Assembly: GCF_000364625.1 (NCBI RefSeq) | Contig: NZ_KB822600.1 | Span: 186,001-250,000, forward strand | Direction: 5' to 3' | Origin: Pseudomonas thermotolerans DSM 14292 | GTDB lineage: Bacteria > Pseudomonadota > Gammaproteobacteria > Pseudomonadales > Pseudomonadaceae | Length of the DNA stretch: 64,000 nucleotides | Shown here: piece after piece, positions 33,617 to 51,562 of the stretch | Position numbering within the stretch: the first letter of the stretch is position 1 | How the letters are laid out: every line of letters begins with the position of its first letter | Notes under the pieces: model-generated | The model's database searches: none | What the model was told of the DNA's origin: nothing | The model's input: the letters and a program-made list of their open reading frames with translations, nothing else | Made by a program: the position numbers and the translations under genes

Positions 33617-36600
33617 CACACGCCCTCCATTTCGAACATCAGGCGGAAGAAGTCCTCCTCGATCAGACGCACCTTCCAGGTGTCATCCGGGGCCTTGAGG
33701 TTTTCCAGGTTGTTGTCACCGTTCACGTAGATCAGGTCGAACTCGCTGTCCTTGCTGGAGTAGCCCTGCTTGCGGAACCACTCGTCCAGCACCAGGTTGT
33801 CGCGTTCGATGCCTTCCGGGGCCTCGCCGCCCGGGCGCTTGCGCCAGATGACGAGCGTGCGGCGGCCGTCCGGCGTGGTGCCGGTCACGGTGCGGAACCA
33901 CCACGGGCCTTCCGGCTCCTCCTTCAGGCGGCCGTCCAGCAGCAGTCGGCGCGGCGCATCCGCCGGCAGGTCCGGATCGTCGTCGCGGCGGAACGCGGCG
34001 CTGTAGGTGCGCGGCGCGGCGATGTGGTCCACCTTCAGGCCGATCAGCCAGTTGAAGGTCTCCAGCAGGTCGACATTCACCTCGCGGGACTCGTCCGAAC
34101 CCGGGCGCTTGACCTTCAGCTTGTAGGCCGTGGGGTCCATGAAGGCGGACACGTTCAGCAGCGACTGGCTGCCGCGCGTTTCCACGTCCAGCATGTAGCG
34201 CAGCAGGTACTGCTCCCGGAAACCGTCCGCCCCCTGGGCCTGCGGGCTGTCGAGCAGGCTTTGCTGCGCCTCGGTGCGGCGCAGTTCCAGGTTGTTCAGC
34301 GTGTCCTCGTAGGACTCGAGGCGGATCACCTTCATGATCCGCGGGCTGCGCTCGGCCTCCTCAGCGGTGGCGAGCCGCTTGGGCTTACCGTCCTTCCACT
34401 CGGGGGTGTAAGAGACCTTCTTCTGGCGAGGAAGGAGAACTGTGTCGAAATGCTCTCCCTGTTCAACAAGGACGTATTTTCTGTTTCCTCCATCTTTGCG
34501 GTTCAGGCTGATTACTGCGTGACCAGTGGTTCCGGAACCCGCAAAGAAGTCAAGCACGCAGCCAGTCGAGGTCACGCTAGACCCAATGAGGTGCTCATAT
34601 AGGGATACTGGGTGGCAATACGGAAACTCCAGTCCCAACTTGTCTACATCATTTTTACCCCGCCCGGCCTCTTGAAGAACGGACGACATCTGTCGTCTTG
34701 ATTCCTCTGTCAGGAACAGCTTTCGCCTTGGTTGTGTCGTTTCATCCGGGCCAAAAAGGATCATGTTGGCCTTAATCAATTCCTGCATGGTTTCGGGTGA
34801 CCGTGACCATCCGTTAGGAGGAACCGGGCATGGCTTCTTGGTTACCGGATGAATTAGAGGGACAAAGAACTTTGGGTCCGTGCGTGGTTCTGGAGCCGCC
34901 AGCCCTGCGCTCTGGTAAACGCGCCCGTCATCGTCTAAGAAGCAATAAGCCCGTTCGCCTCCTGTAAGGCCATCTACGCTCTTAATCCAGCTCGAAAACT
35001 CCCTCTTGGCCTTCTCAGTGACGCCTTCGTGCGTTGCGATGATCTCCTTAGCGCGATCAAGGATCATGCGTTGAGCGTCGTTTCGCACATAGACCGATGC
35101 TACAGATTTTGAGCACCACAGGACATATTCGTGCTGAGTTGCAATTCCTTGGCGACCCAGCATTGGATTCTTCTTGTCCCAAATGATGGTGCCAAGAATG
35201 TTTAGGTCCAGAGCGTTACAGAGCACTGCGAGGCGCTCATATTCGTTCTCGTCTATATGGCAATGCAAGTGCCCTGGGTCGCCAAGAAGAGACCAACCCA
35301 TCAGCAGGCGGTCTCCCATCATTGTGAGCCAGCTCGAATGCTGATAATTGTTCTTGTAAGGAAAGCCGCTCGTTAACGTGTTGTAGGGTGGGTCGATGTG
35401 TATACAGTCAATAGACTCGTGATAACGATGACGAAGAAGATTGAGACAGTGGAAATTCTCGCTATGAACCAGCAGACCATCCATCCATTGGTCAAGATTG
35501 CTGAGGCTGTCTAGCAGACGTGAAGTGAGGCTGTCATCAAAATATCGCGTGTCGACTATCAGCGTCGGATGCGCCTTTAGAAACTCCACCGTCAGCGGTG
35601 CGCTGTAGCCGGGAGTGGTCAGGTCGCCCTTGATCTCATCGATGGCGCACAACCGCACCCATTCCTCACGCTGTGCGTCGTTAGCGGCGATCTCCGGATA
35701 GAACTCCTCCGGAATCACACCCAGCCGGATGCAGTAGCTGGTCTCGACGACGAACTTCTTCTTCAGCCACAGCTTCTTCTGGAAGTCCTCCAGCTGCGCC
35801 AGGAAGTCGATGATCTTGTGGGCGATGCGGCGGATGACCTTGATCTTGGACAGGTACTGCTCGACGCGCGGGGCGGTTTCGCTTTCCACGTCGTCCAGGT
35901 GCATGACCTCGTTCTTGATGTAGAAGTCCAGCTCGCGTCGCAGGAAGCCGCCCAGGTCCTTGTGGATGAAGTAGTCGAAGGTGTTGCGGGCGGTGTAGCG
36001 GTCTAGGTGCACGCGCAGGCGGGTGTTCTCCGAGGCCGTGCCGTCGGCGCGCACATGCCGCCCGCCCAGGGCCTTGATCCAGTCGGCCAGCGCCGGGTCG
36101 TCGAGGGCCAGGATCGCGGCCTCGGCCTCGGCGTTCAGGTCCTTCTGCTTTTCCGTCTCGGGCTTGTAGGTGAAGCGGATCACCAGCTCGCCGTCCTCGA
36201 TGGCCGCAAAGGGCGCCGGGGCGAGCCGGAAGCGGCGCTCCTTGCCGGCCTGTTCCTTGACGTTGCCGTGCTCGCCCTCGGCGGCGTCCGCCAGCTTGAA
36301 GTGGACGCGCATCGGGTTCGCTTCATCTTCCGGGCGCAGGCGGAAGGCGTAGTCGCGGAAGCTTTCGCTGGTCTTGATGTAGTACTGGTCCGCGTTGGCC
36401 CAGTGGAGCTTGACCTCCTCGCCTTCGTAGGGGATGGCGTAGACGCCGGGCTTGTAGACGCGCTTGCTGAGGAAGTCGCCCTCCGAGTAGTAGCGGCGAA
36501 AGAAACTGTAGAGGTGGTCGTAGACCTCGGCTTCCAGCGCCCCGGTGTCCACGGCTTCGCTGGCCAGGCGGGCGTGCAGGTCCTTGACCTTCTGCGTGCT

Positions 36601-36852
36601 TTCCGGATCGACGCCCAGGGCCTGGGCGGCTTCGATGGCCTTGGCCAGTTCCTTCTCCAGTTCGGCCTTGTCGGCGGTGCGGTACTGGGCGAACGCCTGC
36701 TTCACCTGCGGCAGCAGGTCCTTGTCCAGGAACTGCGTCACCTCCGCGCTGCGTGCGTGCAGGATGCGGTAGATGCCGAAGTCCAGCTCCGGCTGGTCGA
36801 GCTGGAACAGTTCCTTGAGCAGGGTTTTCAGCTTTTCGTATTTCTGGCTCAT
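33616..36852 (-). CDS. Large beta-class N6-adenine DNA methyltransferase (Mod-like)
   Basis: Modification subunit of 1078 aa, far longer than usual type III Mod proteins (about 600-700 aa). The catalytic motif IV DPPY is at residues 487-490 (IHIDPPYNT), and the SAM-binding motif [13 protein letters not shown] is near 771. This order is that of beta-class amino-methyltransferases, with the target-recognition region between the two motifs. About 480 residues precede motif IV and about 300 follow motif I. DNA from roughly 34430 to 35600, encoding the catalytic core and target-recognition region, is much less GC-rich than both ends, suggesting domain exchange. It precedes the Res-like gene, with which it overlaps by one base. 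Confidence 0.88.
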   Translation of the reverse strand: MSQKYEKLKTLLKELFQLDQPELDFGIYRILHARSAEVTQFLDKDLLPQVKQAFAQYRTADKAELEKELAKAIEAAQALGVDPESTQKVKDLHARLASEAVDTGALEAEVYDHLYSFFRRYYSEGDFLSKRVYKPGVYAIPYEGEEVKLHWANADQYYIKTSESFRDYAFRLRPEDEANPMRVHFKLADAAEGEHGNVKEQAGKERRFRLAPAPFAAIEDGELVIRFTYKPETEKQKDLNAEAEAAILALDDPALADWIKALGGRHVRADGTASENTRLRVHLDRYTARNTFDYFIHKDLGGFLRRELDFYIKNEVMHLDDVESETAPRVEQYLSKIKVIRRIAHKIIDFLAQLEDFQKKLWLKKKFVVETSYCIRLGVIPEEFYPEIAANDAQREEWVRLCAIDEIKGDLTTPGYSAPLTVEFLKAHPTLIVDTRYFDDSLTSRLLDSLSNLDQWMDGLLVHSENFHCLNLLRHRYHESIDCIHIDPPYNTLTSGFPYKNNYQHSSWLTMMGDRLLMGWSLLGDPGHLHCHIDENEYERLAVLCNALDLNILGTIIWDKKNPMLGRQGIATQHEYVLWCSKSVASVYVRNDAQRMILDRAKEIIATHEGVTEKAKREFSSWIKSVDGLTGGERAYCFLDDDGRVYQSAGLAAPEPRTDPKFFVPLIHPVTKKPCPVPPNGWSRSPETMQELIKANMILFGPDETTQPRRKLFLTEESRRQMSSVLQEAGRGKNDVDKLGLEFPYCHPVSLYEHLIGSSVTSTGCVLDFFAGSGTTGHAVISLNRKDGGNRKYVLVEQGEHFDTVLLPRQKKVSYTPEWKDGKPKRLATAEEAERSPRIMKVIRLESYEDTLNNLELRRTEAQQSLLDSPQAQGADGFREQYLLRYMLDVETRGSQSLLNVSAFMDPTAYKLKVKRPGSDESREVNVDLLETFNWLIGLKVDHIAAPRTYSAAFRRDDDPDLPADAPRRLLLDGRLKEEPEGPWWFRTVTGTTPDGRRTLVIWRKRPGGEAPEGIERDNLVLDEWFRKQGYSSKDSEFDLIYVNGDNNLENLKAPDDTWKVRLIEEDFFRLMFEMEGV

Positions 36853-36895
36853 TGCGTGGTGGTCCTGTTGAATCGTTGGTGGGCGCGTCGCTTCG

Positions 36896-39782
<2,887 letters not shown>

Positions 39783-39796
<14 letters not shown>

Positions 39797-40640
39797 CGAG
39801 CACCTCCCTGTTCAACAGCACGATCTGCTGGTCCGCCGGGTTCCGGGTGGACGGGTCAGTGTCCAGCCCGAGACGCTTGAGCGTGTAGTAGAGCAGGGCC
39901 TTGCGGACGGTGACCTTGCACTTGCCGTTGCGCATGCCGTAGTCCAGCGCGATGACCTTCTTTTGCGCATCTGATAGCCCCGGGTGCGGGCCGATTTCCA
40001 GCGTGATGTGCGTGTGCCAGTCGGCATCCTGGCCGGGGTCCGCGTCACTGGGGCGGCTGTCCCGGATGCCGAGGATGCGCGCCAGCAGGAAGTCCTTGAA
40101 GCAGCCGTCGGTGAAGCAGTACGCCCGGGCATGCCAGCGGAAACCGTCGAAGGCAATGGCGTGCGGTGCGATCCAGCGCCAGCGCGGGGCGGGGTTGGAA
40201 AGAGACTGGTACTCGACCTCAAGCGCCTGCCCGGTACGGATCGCTTCGATGACGCGGCGCAGCGTGTGGGCATCGATGCCGCGCACGGGGCTGGGAACTG
40301 TGTCGAAGTCCGGCAGCTGGCCGATCCAGGTTTCCTCCTGCGTGACGATGCCGTCGGAGATCGACCGCAGCTGGGACAGGTAGCTGGCCGGGTCCGGTTT
40401 CAGAAACAGGGGCTCGAAGCGGTCGCCCCGGACGTAGGTGCGGGCGCTCTTGTCGTAGAGCATGTTGCCCGGCGCCATGCCGAGGTAGCGGTTCAGGTCG
40501 GCGGAGGCCTGGTTGATCGAGATGCCGAAGGCGGCCATCAGGTCGCCGCGGTTGACATGGCCTTCCCAGAACAGCCGGAACTCAATGAATTCGAGCCGGC
40601 GTTCAATGCCCCACCGAACGCTGCCTTGCTTTGCCCCCAC
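39783..40640 (-). CDS. BrxR/CapW-like WYL-domain transcriptional regulator
   Basis: 285-aa DNA-binding protein, first gene of the defence operon. The N-terminal winged helix contains RLEFIEFRLFWEGHVNRGDL and GISINQASADLNRYL, close to BrxR/CapW-type repressors of defence loci. The WYL-like domain follows (about 120-200) with IAPHAIAFDGFRWHARAY and FKDFLLARI, then a C-terminal dimerisation region. The family senses a ligand, probably a nucleic acid or nucleotide, and represses its own operon. The start is GTG 40640, with no strong ribosome-binding site. Two 10-base direct repeats (GGGGGCAAAG) overlap the start region. Confidence 0.85.
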
Positions 40641-41268
40641 CTTTGCCCCCAGTGACCCGCATCGAAATTGTATTCGACCATTTTCTGGTTGGTTTTTAAA
40701 GGAGGAGGGGGCTGGCGGGGGCAGCGCCGCAAGGGGGAGGGCGGAGGTCCAGTCAGCAGGTTATGGTGTTTCTCTCGGCGTGCGGAGCTTGGTTTCGTTG
40801 TAACACCTTGATTTATAAGGACATGAACTCATTTTTGATAATCGAGCGGGAAAGAGCCGCGCGGTTCCGCCACAAAACAAGAAGCCCGTATTGTTGCGGG
40901 CTTTTTGTTGTCTTCTGCGGCACTGCCTGGCAGCGCCAGACAGTGGTGTTTCGCACGGTAGCCCTGGGGTGTGCCCTGCATTCGCCTGAATGCTGTTGCG
41001 TGGGTGTCGATGCAATACGGCTCGGGGATACACCCTAGCCAGCACAGGTCGTTTCCATGCCACAGGATTGGGCTCCGAGCATCGCCCGGGCTGCCGAGGT
41101 GCCGGCTCGGGCGCAGCCACCCACCTGGGGGTGGGTGATCGCTTTTCGGGGGATGCGCTCAGCTCCACCGACGACGATCGGGTCGCCAGACTGGCCAATG
41201 ACACATGGGGCTTTCTTCCATATAGATGGCTGGCCGTACTGAACGGATTCTCCCGCAGGAACAGACCG
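40641..41268. other. Gene-poor junction right of the defence operon
   Basis: About 630 bp without a recognisable gene. The left part (40641-40700) must hold the promoter and operator of the leftward regulator gene; it contains the short symmetric element CCATTTTCTGG. The middle (about 40780-40880) is noticeably AT-richer than the chromosome. A rightward terminator lies at 40882-40908, with no rightward gene before it for over 10 kb. Open frames here (40763-41038 and 41057-41242 on the plus strand) look random to me. It may be the scar of the insertion event. Confidence 0.5.
40882..40908 (+). terminator. Orphan rightward intrinsic terminator
   Basis: AAGCCCG (40882-40888) pairs with CGGGCTT (40897-40903) over an 8-base loop, and five T follow. 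The polarity is rightward. The nearest rightward gene upstream is guaA, more than 10 kb away. It may be the original terminator of a transcript that was separated or deleted when the defence operon was acquired. Confidence 0.65.
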
Positions 41269-41826
41269 ATGAAACGACAGCTTCACGCCCTTGGTGGCAC
41301 CTTGTTGGCAGCGCTTGTCAGCACCGCGCAGGCAGCGGATTTTTCCCTGAGCAGTCCCACCTTTCAGGCGGACCAGCCCCTGCCCAATCTCCATGTCTTC
41401 AACGGCTTCGGTTGCAGCGGTGAAAACCGCTCGCCGGCCCTGGAGTGGCAGAACCCGCCCGAGGGCACCAAGAGCTTCGCGGTGACTCTGTACGACCCGG
41501 ATGCGCCCACCGGTTCGGGCTGGTGGCACTGGGTGGTCTACAACATTCCCGGGGATGTGCAGGGCCTGCCAGAAGGTGCCGGCAGTGCCGATGGTCAGGG
41601 CTTGCCGGCGGGCGCCGTGCAGGGGCGCACCGACTTCGGGGGGCCGGGCTTTGGTGGCGCTTGTCCGCCGGTGGGGGCGCCGGCCCACCGCTACATCATG
41701 ACCGTGCATGCGCTGAAACTGGAGCAGCTTCCCGTTCCGGCCGATGCCTCCCCCGCCATGATCGGCTACATGATCCACATGAACCGGCTGGGTTCGGCCA
41801 CGCTTCAGGCGAGTTACAGCCGCTGA
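41269..41826 (+). CDS. Exported PEBP-family (YbhB/YbcL) protein
   Basis: Phosphatidylethanolamine-binding/Raf kinase inhibitor-like family protein of 185 aa, bacterial YbhB/YbcL type; the biochemical role is unclear. It has a signal peptide (cleavage near AQA-ADF, residue 23) and the family blocks SPALEW, VTLYDPDAPTGSGWWHWV, GGACPP and HRYIMTVHAL. The ATG at 41269 begins a proper signal peptide. The frame is open back to 40990, but that part shows no likeness. A bidirectional terminator follows. Confidence 0.88.
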   Translation: MKRQLHALGGTLLAALVSTAQAADFSLSSPTFQADQPLPNLHVFNGFGCSGENRSPALEWQNPPEGTKSFAVTLYDPDAPTGSGWWHWVVYNIPGDVQGLPEGAGSADGQGLPAGAVQGRTDFGGPGFGGACPPVGAPAHRYIMTVHALKLEQLPVPADASPAMIGYMIHMNRLGSATLQASYSR

Positions 41827-41847
41827 TCCAGAGGTGACCTGCCCTGA

Positions 41848-41875
41848 AAAAAGCCCGCAGCATGGCGGGCTTTTT
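41848..41875. terminator. Bidirectional terminator between convergent genes
   Basis: AAAAAGCCCGC (41848-41858) pairs perfectly with GCGGGCTTTTT (41865-41875) around a 6-base loop. A-T tracts lie on both sides, so it can end the PEBP transcript rightward and the trhP transcript leftward. Confidence 0.85.
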
Positions 41876-41914
41876 CGTTGTGGCGCGCTGGGCCGGCCCA
41901 GGGACGTGATTCGC

Positions 41915-43315
41915 TCAGCCGGTCTTGGGCAGATGGCGCATCAGCATGGCGAAGCTGGCTTCGTCGCCCAGCTGCACCTGTTCCGGCAGTGGAATGCGCA
42001 CTACGTGGCCGGAGCCCGGGGCAGCGGCCACGGCAATGCCGTCGCGGTTCTCGATGGCGTCCACGGCGAAGGAGATGTTGCCCCTGGGAGTGATCAGCTC
42101 CAGGGTGTCGCCGCGCTCGAAGCGGTTCTTCACCTCGATCTCCGCCCAGCCGCGGGCGCTGTCCACCGTCAGCACCTCGCCGACGAACTGCTGGTTGAGG
42201 TTGGTGGAGGTGCCCTGTTCGTAGTTCTGGTACTCCTGGGGCGTGTGGCGGCGATAGAAGCCCTCGGTGTAGCCGCGGTTGGCCAGGTGCTCCAGCTGGG
42301 CCATCAGTTCCTTCTCGTCGAAGGGCTCGCCGGCGGCGGCCAGGTCGATGGCCCGGCGGTAGACCTGGGCGGTGCGCGCCACGTAGTAGTGGGACTTGGT
42401 GCGGCCCTCGATCTTCAGCGAGTGCATGCCCATGGCCACCAGGCGCGGTACGTGCTGCACGGCGCGCAGGTCCTTGGAGTTCATGATGTAGGTGCCGTGC
42501 TCGTCCTCGAAGGCGGGCATCAGTTCGCCGGGGCGGTTCTGCTCCTCCAGGAGGAACACCGGGGTGTCGTCGCGCTGGCTGTCGTCCAGGCTGCCCTGGA
42601 TATTGGGCAGGCGGTCCGGGGTGTAGGTCTGTACTGCACTCAAGGCCGGGTTGAGCGGTACCAGGTCGCCGGTCTCGGTTTCCCGCGCCGGGTGGGCGTT
42701 GTACTTCCAGCGGCAGGCGTTGGTGCAGGCCCCCTGGTTGGGGTCGCGGTGGTTCATGTAGCCGGACAGCAGGCAGCGCCCGGAGTAGGCGATGCACAGG
42801 GCGCCGTGGACGAACACCTCCAGTTCCATGTCCGGGCATTCCTCGCGGATTTCCGCCATCTCGTCCAGAGACAGTTCCCGGGAGAGGATCACCCGGCTGA
42901 TCCCCTGGCGGCCCCAGAAGCGCACGGTGGCGTAGTTGACGGCGTTGGCCTGCACCGAGAGGTGGATGGGCATTTCCGGCCATCTTTCCCGAACCAGCAT
43001 GATCAGGCCGGGATCGGACATGATCAGCGCGTCCGGCTGCATGTCGATCACCGCTTCCATGTCGCGCAGGTAGGTGCGCACCTTGTTGTTGTGCGGCGAG
43101 ATATTGCTGGCCAGATAGAACTTCTTGCCCAGCCGGTGCGCCTCGGCGATGGCCTCGGCCATCACGTCCAGATGGTTGAACTCGTTGTTGCGCACCCGCA
43201 GGCTGTAGCGCGGCTGGCCGGCGTAGACGGCATCGGCACCATAGGCGAAGGCGAAGCGCATGCTTTTCGCCGTCCCGGCGGGGGACAGCAATTCGGGTTT
43301 GAAAGTGACAGGCAT
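41915..43315 (-). CDS. trhP: U32-family tRNA hydroxylation protein TrhP (YegQ)
   Basis: Peptidase U32 family protein of 466 aa. YegQ/TrhP in E. coli takes part in prephenate-dependent 5-hydroxylation of wobble uridine in tRNA. The first line is typical (PELLSPAGTAKSMRFAFAYG ADAVYAGQ), and the U32 signature with conserved cysteines is at about residues 170-200 (FVHGALCIAYSGRCLLSGYM; QGACTNACRW). A C-terminal beta-rich domain follows. The gene is leftward, alone between convergent and divergent neighbours, so it is probably monocistronic. Confidence 0.9.
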   Translation of the reverse strand: MPVTFKPELLSPAGTAKSMRFAFAYGADAVYAGQPRYSLRVRNNEFNHLDVMAEAIAEAHRLGKKFYLASNISPHNNKVRTYLRDMEAVIDMQPDALIMSDPGLIMLVRERWPEMPIHLSVQANAVNYATVRFWGRQGISRVILSRELSLDEMAEIREECPDMELEVFVHGALCIAYSGRCLLSGYMNHRDPNQGACTNACRWKYNAHPARETETGDLVPLNPALSAVQTYTPDRLPNIQGSLDDSQRDDTPVFLLEEQNRPGELMPAFEDEHGTYIMNSKDLRAVQHVPRLVAMGMHSLKIEGRTKSHYYVARTAQVYRRAIDLAAAGEPFDEKELMAQLEHLANRGYTEGFYRRHTPQEYQNYEQGTSTNLNQQFVGEVLTVDSARGWAEIEVKNRFERGDTLELITPRGNISFAVDAIENRDGIAVAAAPGSGHVVRIPLPEQVQLGDEASFAMLMRHLPKTG

Positions 43316-43417
43316 CCTGAACTCCCGCTTGCAGGGCGAGGTTGTGGTGAAGGGGCGGCATTCTACATCGTCGGATGCGGTTCGGCAGCGCGGCTCCCCA
43401 TTGCACTCTGGTTAGGG

Positions 43418-43429
43418 GACAGCGCTGTC
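43418..43429. promoter_or_regulatory. Perfect 12-bp palindrome in the trhP-oxidase intergenic region
   Basis: GACAGCGCTGTC is fully symmetric and lies about 145 bp ahead of the multicopper oxidase gene and about 100 bp ahead of the divergent trhP. It could be an operator for a dimeric regulator. It does not match the copper-responsive boxes I know (CueR, CopR). The rest of 43316-43572 shows no gene. Confidence 0.35.
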
Positions 43430-43572
43430 GCCGGGAATGGATCCCCACTAGTGCTGCGGCGATCTGTCGGCTCGCATCTGTTCGGGTTAGGTGAGAAAAT
43501 CTCTCATCTATGCCGGTCGCCAGATGATATGGCTGAGCCGGCAGCTCATCTTTCAGCCTGGGAACTGCAGCG

Positions 43573-44943
43573 ATGGCATTCACCCGAAGACAAGTGCTCG
43601 GCGGCCTGGTTGGCCTTGGTGTGGTCGGTCTTGGCGCCGGCGGTGTGCGCTACTGGCTGGGCCGTCCGGAGCGGGCCGTGACTCACGACTACGAGCTGAT
43701 CGCCGCGCCTGTGGATCTGGAGTTGGTGCCCGGGCATGTGACTCCGGCCTGGGGCTACGGCGGGCAGGCGCCGGGGGTGGAGCTGCGCTGCCGTCAGGGC
43801 GACTGGCTGCGGGTGCGTTTCATCAACAAGCTGGACGAGCCCACCACCATCCACTGGCACGGCATCCGCCTGCCGTTGGAGATGGACGGGGTGCCCTACG
43901 TGTCGCAGCTGCCGGTGCAGCCCGGCGAATACTTCGATTACGTGTTCAAGACCGAGGATGCCGGCAACTTCTGGTATCACCCCCACGAGTCCAGCGCCAG
44001 CCAGCTGGGCCGCGGCTTGGTCGGCCCGCTGGTGGTGGAGGAGCGCGAGCCCAGCGGTTTCCGCCACGAGCTGTCGCTGAGCCTGAAGACCTGGCACGTG
44101 GACGAGCAGGGCGCCTTCACCCCCTTCATGGTGCCCCGCGAGGCGGCCCGGGAGGGCACCCGCGGGCGGCTGACCACGGTCAACGCCAGGCCCAATCCGA
44201 CCCTGGAGCTGCCCGCCGGCCAGGTGGTGAGGCTGCGTCTGTTCAATCTGGACAACACCGTCACCTACCGCCTCAACCTGCCCGGCGCCGAGGCCCGTCT
44301 CTATGCCCTGGACGGCCATCCCATCGAGCCACGGCCGCTGGGCAAGGAATACTGGCTGGGCCCGGGGATGCGCATCGACCTGGCGGTTCGGGTGCCCGAG
44401 GCGGGGCGCGAGCTGCCCCTGCGCAACGGTCCGCTGCGCCTGGCAACCCTGAAGAGCGTGGCCACCGCCGAGGCACCTGGAGACTGGCCGGCACCTCTGC
44501 CGGCCAACCCGGTGGCCGAGCCGGATCTGTCCATCGCCGAGACCCTGAGCTTCCGTTTCGAGTGGGCGGCGACCCTGGTGGACAACCTGGCCCAGGGCGG
44601 CAGCTACAAGTACTGGCAGATCAACGGCCAGGCCTGGGACATCAACGACATCAGCTGCGCCGAGCGGCCGATCGCCACCCTGAAAAAGGGCGGCCACTAC
44701 ATCTTCGAGCTGCGCAACCTGGCCCAGTACCAGCACCCCATCCATCTGCACGGCATGGTCTTCAAGGTGCTCAGCTCGGACCGCCGGGAGATCATTCCGT
44801 ACTTCACCGACACCTACCTGCTGGGCAAGAACGAGACCGCGCGGGTCGCCCTGGTGGCCGACAACCCGGGGGTGTGGATGTTCCACTGCCACGTCATCGA
44901 CCATATGGAAACCGGCCTGATGGCGGCTATCGAGGTGGCCTAG
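43573..44943 (+). CDS. Tat-exported multicopper oxidase
   Basis: Laccase-like oxidase of 456 aa with three cupredoxin domains, probably periplasmic and oxidising Cu(I) or phenolics. The N-terminus has a twin-arginine signal, FTRRQVLGG, followed by a hydrophobic stretch. All four copper-ligand motifs are present: HWHG (H94, H96), YHPH (H136, H138), HPIHLHG, and the HCHVIDHMETG block with a methionine axial ligand. In P. aeruginosa a similar gene lies right after guaA, so here the accessory block, the PEBP gene and trhP separate the two. Confidence 0.9.
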   Translation: MAFTRRQVLGGLVGLGVVGLGAGGVRYWLGRPERAVTHDYELIAAPVDLELVPGHVTPAWGYGGQAPGVELRCRQGDWLRVRFINKLDEPTTIHWHGIRLPLEMDGVPYVSQLPVQPGEYFDYVFKTEDAGNFWYHPHESSASQLGRGLVGPLVVEEREPSGFRHELSLSLKTWHVDEQGAFTPFMVPREAAREGTRGRLTTVNARPNPTLELPAGQVVRLRLFNLDNTVTYRLNLPGAEARLYALDGHPIEPRPLGKEYWLGPGMRIDLAVRVPEAGRELPLRNGPLRLATLKSVATAEAPGDWPAPLPANPVAEPDLSIAETLSFRFEWAATLVDNLAQGGSYKYWQINGQAWDINDISCAERPIATLKKGGHYIFELRNLAQYQHPIHLHGMVFKVLSSDRREIIPYFTDTYLLGKNETARVALVADNPGVWMFHCHVIDHMETGLMAAIEVA

Positions 44944-45007
44944 CAGACGCCGCTGCGGTAGGGTTTACGCCCCTTTCGCAGTCGCAGTTTCCAGCCACGG
45001 GCAGGCC

Positions 45008-45490
45008 ATGAGCAGAATCCGGATCATCGACCGCAGCCAGGACGAGCACTTCATGCGCGAGGCGCTGGCCCTGGCCCACGAGGGCGCCGCGCTCGGGGAG
45101 GTGCCGGTGGGCGCGGTGCTGGTGCAGGACGGCCGGGTGGTCGGCCGCGGCTTCAACTGCCCGATCTCGCGCCGCGACCCCAGCGCCCATGCCGAGATGG
45201 TGGCGATCCGCGCCGCCGCCGCGGCTCTGGACAACTACCGGCTGCCCGGCACCACCCTGTACGTGACCCTGGAGCCCTGCAGCATGTGCGCCGGACTGAT
45301 CGTCCACGCGCGCATCCAGCGGGTGGTCTACGGCACCACCGAGCCCAAGGCCGGGGTGGCGGTCAGCCGCGGGCAGTTCTTCGCCCAGGAGTTCCTCAAC
45401 CACCGGGTGCTGGTGGAGGGCGGGGTGCTGGCGGAGGAGTGCGGGGCCGTGCTGAGCGCCTTCTTCAAGGCGCGGCGCAGCAAGGCATAG
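45008..45490 (+). CDS. tadA: tRNA-specific adenosine deaminase TadA
   Basis: Zinc deaminase that converts A34 to inosine in tRNA-Arg(ACG), enabling wobble reading. The 160-aa protein has the zinc site H61-A-E63 and P-C91-S-M-C94 with normal spacing. The ATG at 45008 gives a normal N-terminal helix. It is convergent with mltF, only 9 bp between the stops. Confidence 0.95.
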   Translation: MSRIRIIDRSQDEHFMREALALAHEGAALGEVPVGAVLVQDGRVVGRGFNCPISRRDPSAHAEMVAIRAAAAALDNYRLPGTTLYVTLEPCSMCAGLIVHARIQRVVYGTTEPKAGVAVSRGQFFAQEFLNHRVLVEGGVLAEECGAVLSAFFKARRSKA

Positions 45491-45499
45491 CGCGGGGAG

Positions 45500-51009
<5,510 letters not shown>

Positions 51010-51035
51010 CAGCGGCTGCGCAGCATCCCATGACT

Positions 51036-51086
51036 CTCTTCCCCTGGGAGAGGGTGCCTGCAGGGCGGGAGAGGGCAGCCCTCTCC
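51036..51086. repeat. Palindromic CCCTCTCC-type repeat after purL
   Basis: Two small palindromes follow each other: CTCTTCCC/GGGAGAG (51036-51052) and the perfect 8-bp GGAGAGGG/CCCTCTCC with a CAG loop (51068-51086). The composition resembles dispersed CCCTCTCC...GGAGAGGG elements common between pseudomonad genes. It lies just past the purL stop and may act as a terminator or mRNA end. Confidence 0.5.
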
Positions 51087-51132
51087 TGACCTGCGGCCCG
51101 GGTTTCGTTCCCTGACTGCCAAGGGCGTCCCC

Positions 51133-51405
51133 ATGCCCGAGTCCCAGCCCTCGCCGATCCTCCCCGAAGTCCGCCTGGTCCGCCCCGGCGAGCACCTCCT
51201 GCTGTGCGGCTGCGGCCGCTGCCCGCAGCGTCCCGAGGCGGCCCCCGACTGCCCGAACCTGAAACGCCTGGTCATCCGCCGCGAACAGCGTCTGCTGCTC
51301 TGCCGCTGCGGCCGCTCGGCGGACCTGCCCCACTGCGACGGCAGCCACGCGCCGCCGGCGCCCGGCTGGCGGGCGAAATGGCGGCGTTTCTGGAAGGACG
51401 GCTGA
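51133..51405 (+). CDS. CDGSH iron-sulfur domain protein
   Basis: Small protein of 90 aa with a complete CDGSH motif near its C-terminus: C57-x-C59-x2-S-x3-P-x-C68-D-G-S-H72, which binds a redox-active [2Fe-2S] cluster. A second cysteine cluster near the N-terminus (C25, C27, C30, C40) looks like a degenerate copy lacking the DGSH ending. The role of bacterial single-domain members is unknown. The ATG at 51133 has no strong ribosome-binding site. Confidence 0.82.
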   Translation: MPESQPSPILPEVRLVRPGEHLLLCGCGRCPQRPEAAPDCPNLKRLVIRREQRLLLCRCGRSADLPHCDGSHAPPAPGWRAKWRRFWKDG

Positions 51406-51562
51406 AGCGGCTTTCTTATTTCCAACTGCTCTATTGATGCGGCAAACCGGCACGGGCTTTTTCAGTCCAATGGCCGATCCTTGCAGCATTTGGCGTCGGT
51501 TGGAGGCATAATGCCACCATTTGCCGGTGCCTCACCTTCGATCCCCTCTTGCGGAGAACCTG

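Noticed and set aside
40800..40900. Possible tRNA fragment before the orphan terminator
   Set aside because: The stretch ending GGTTCCGCCA looks like a tRNA 3' end, but no T-loop (GGTTCGA) or matching acceptor arm can be folded from it.
40763..41242. Small plus-strand ORFs (91 and 61 codons) in the junction
   Set aside because: No ribosome-binding site, odd composition (Cys/Arg-rich) and no recognisable family; one runs across the orphan terminator.
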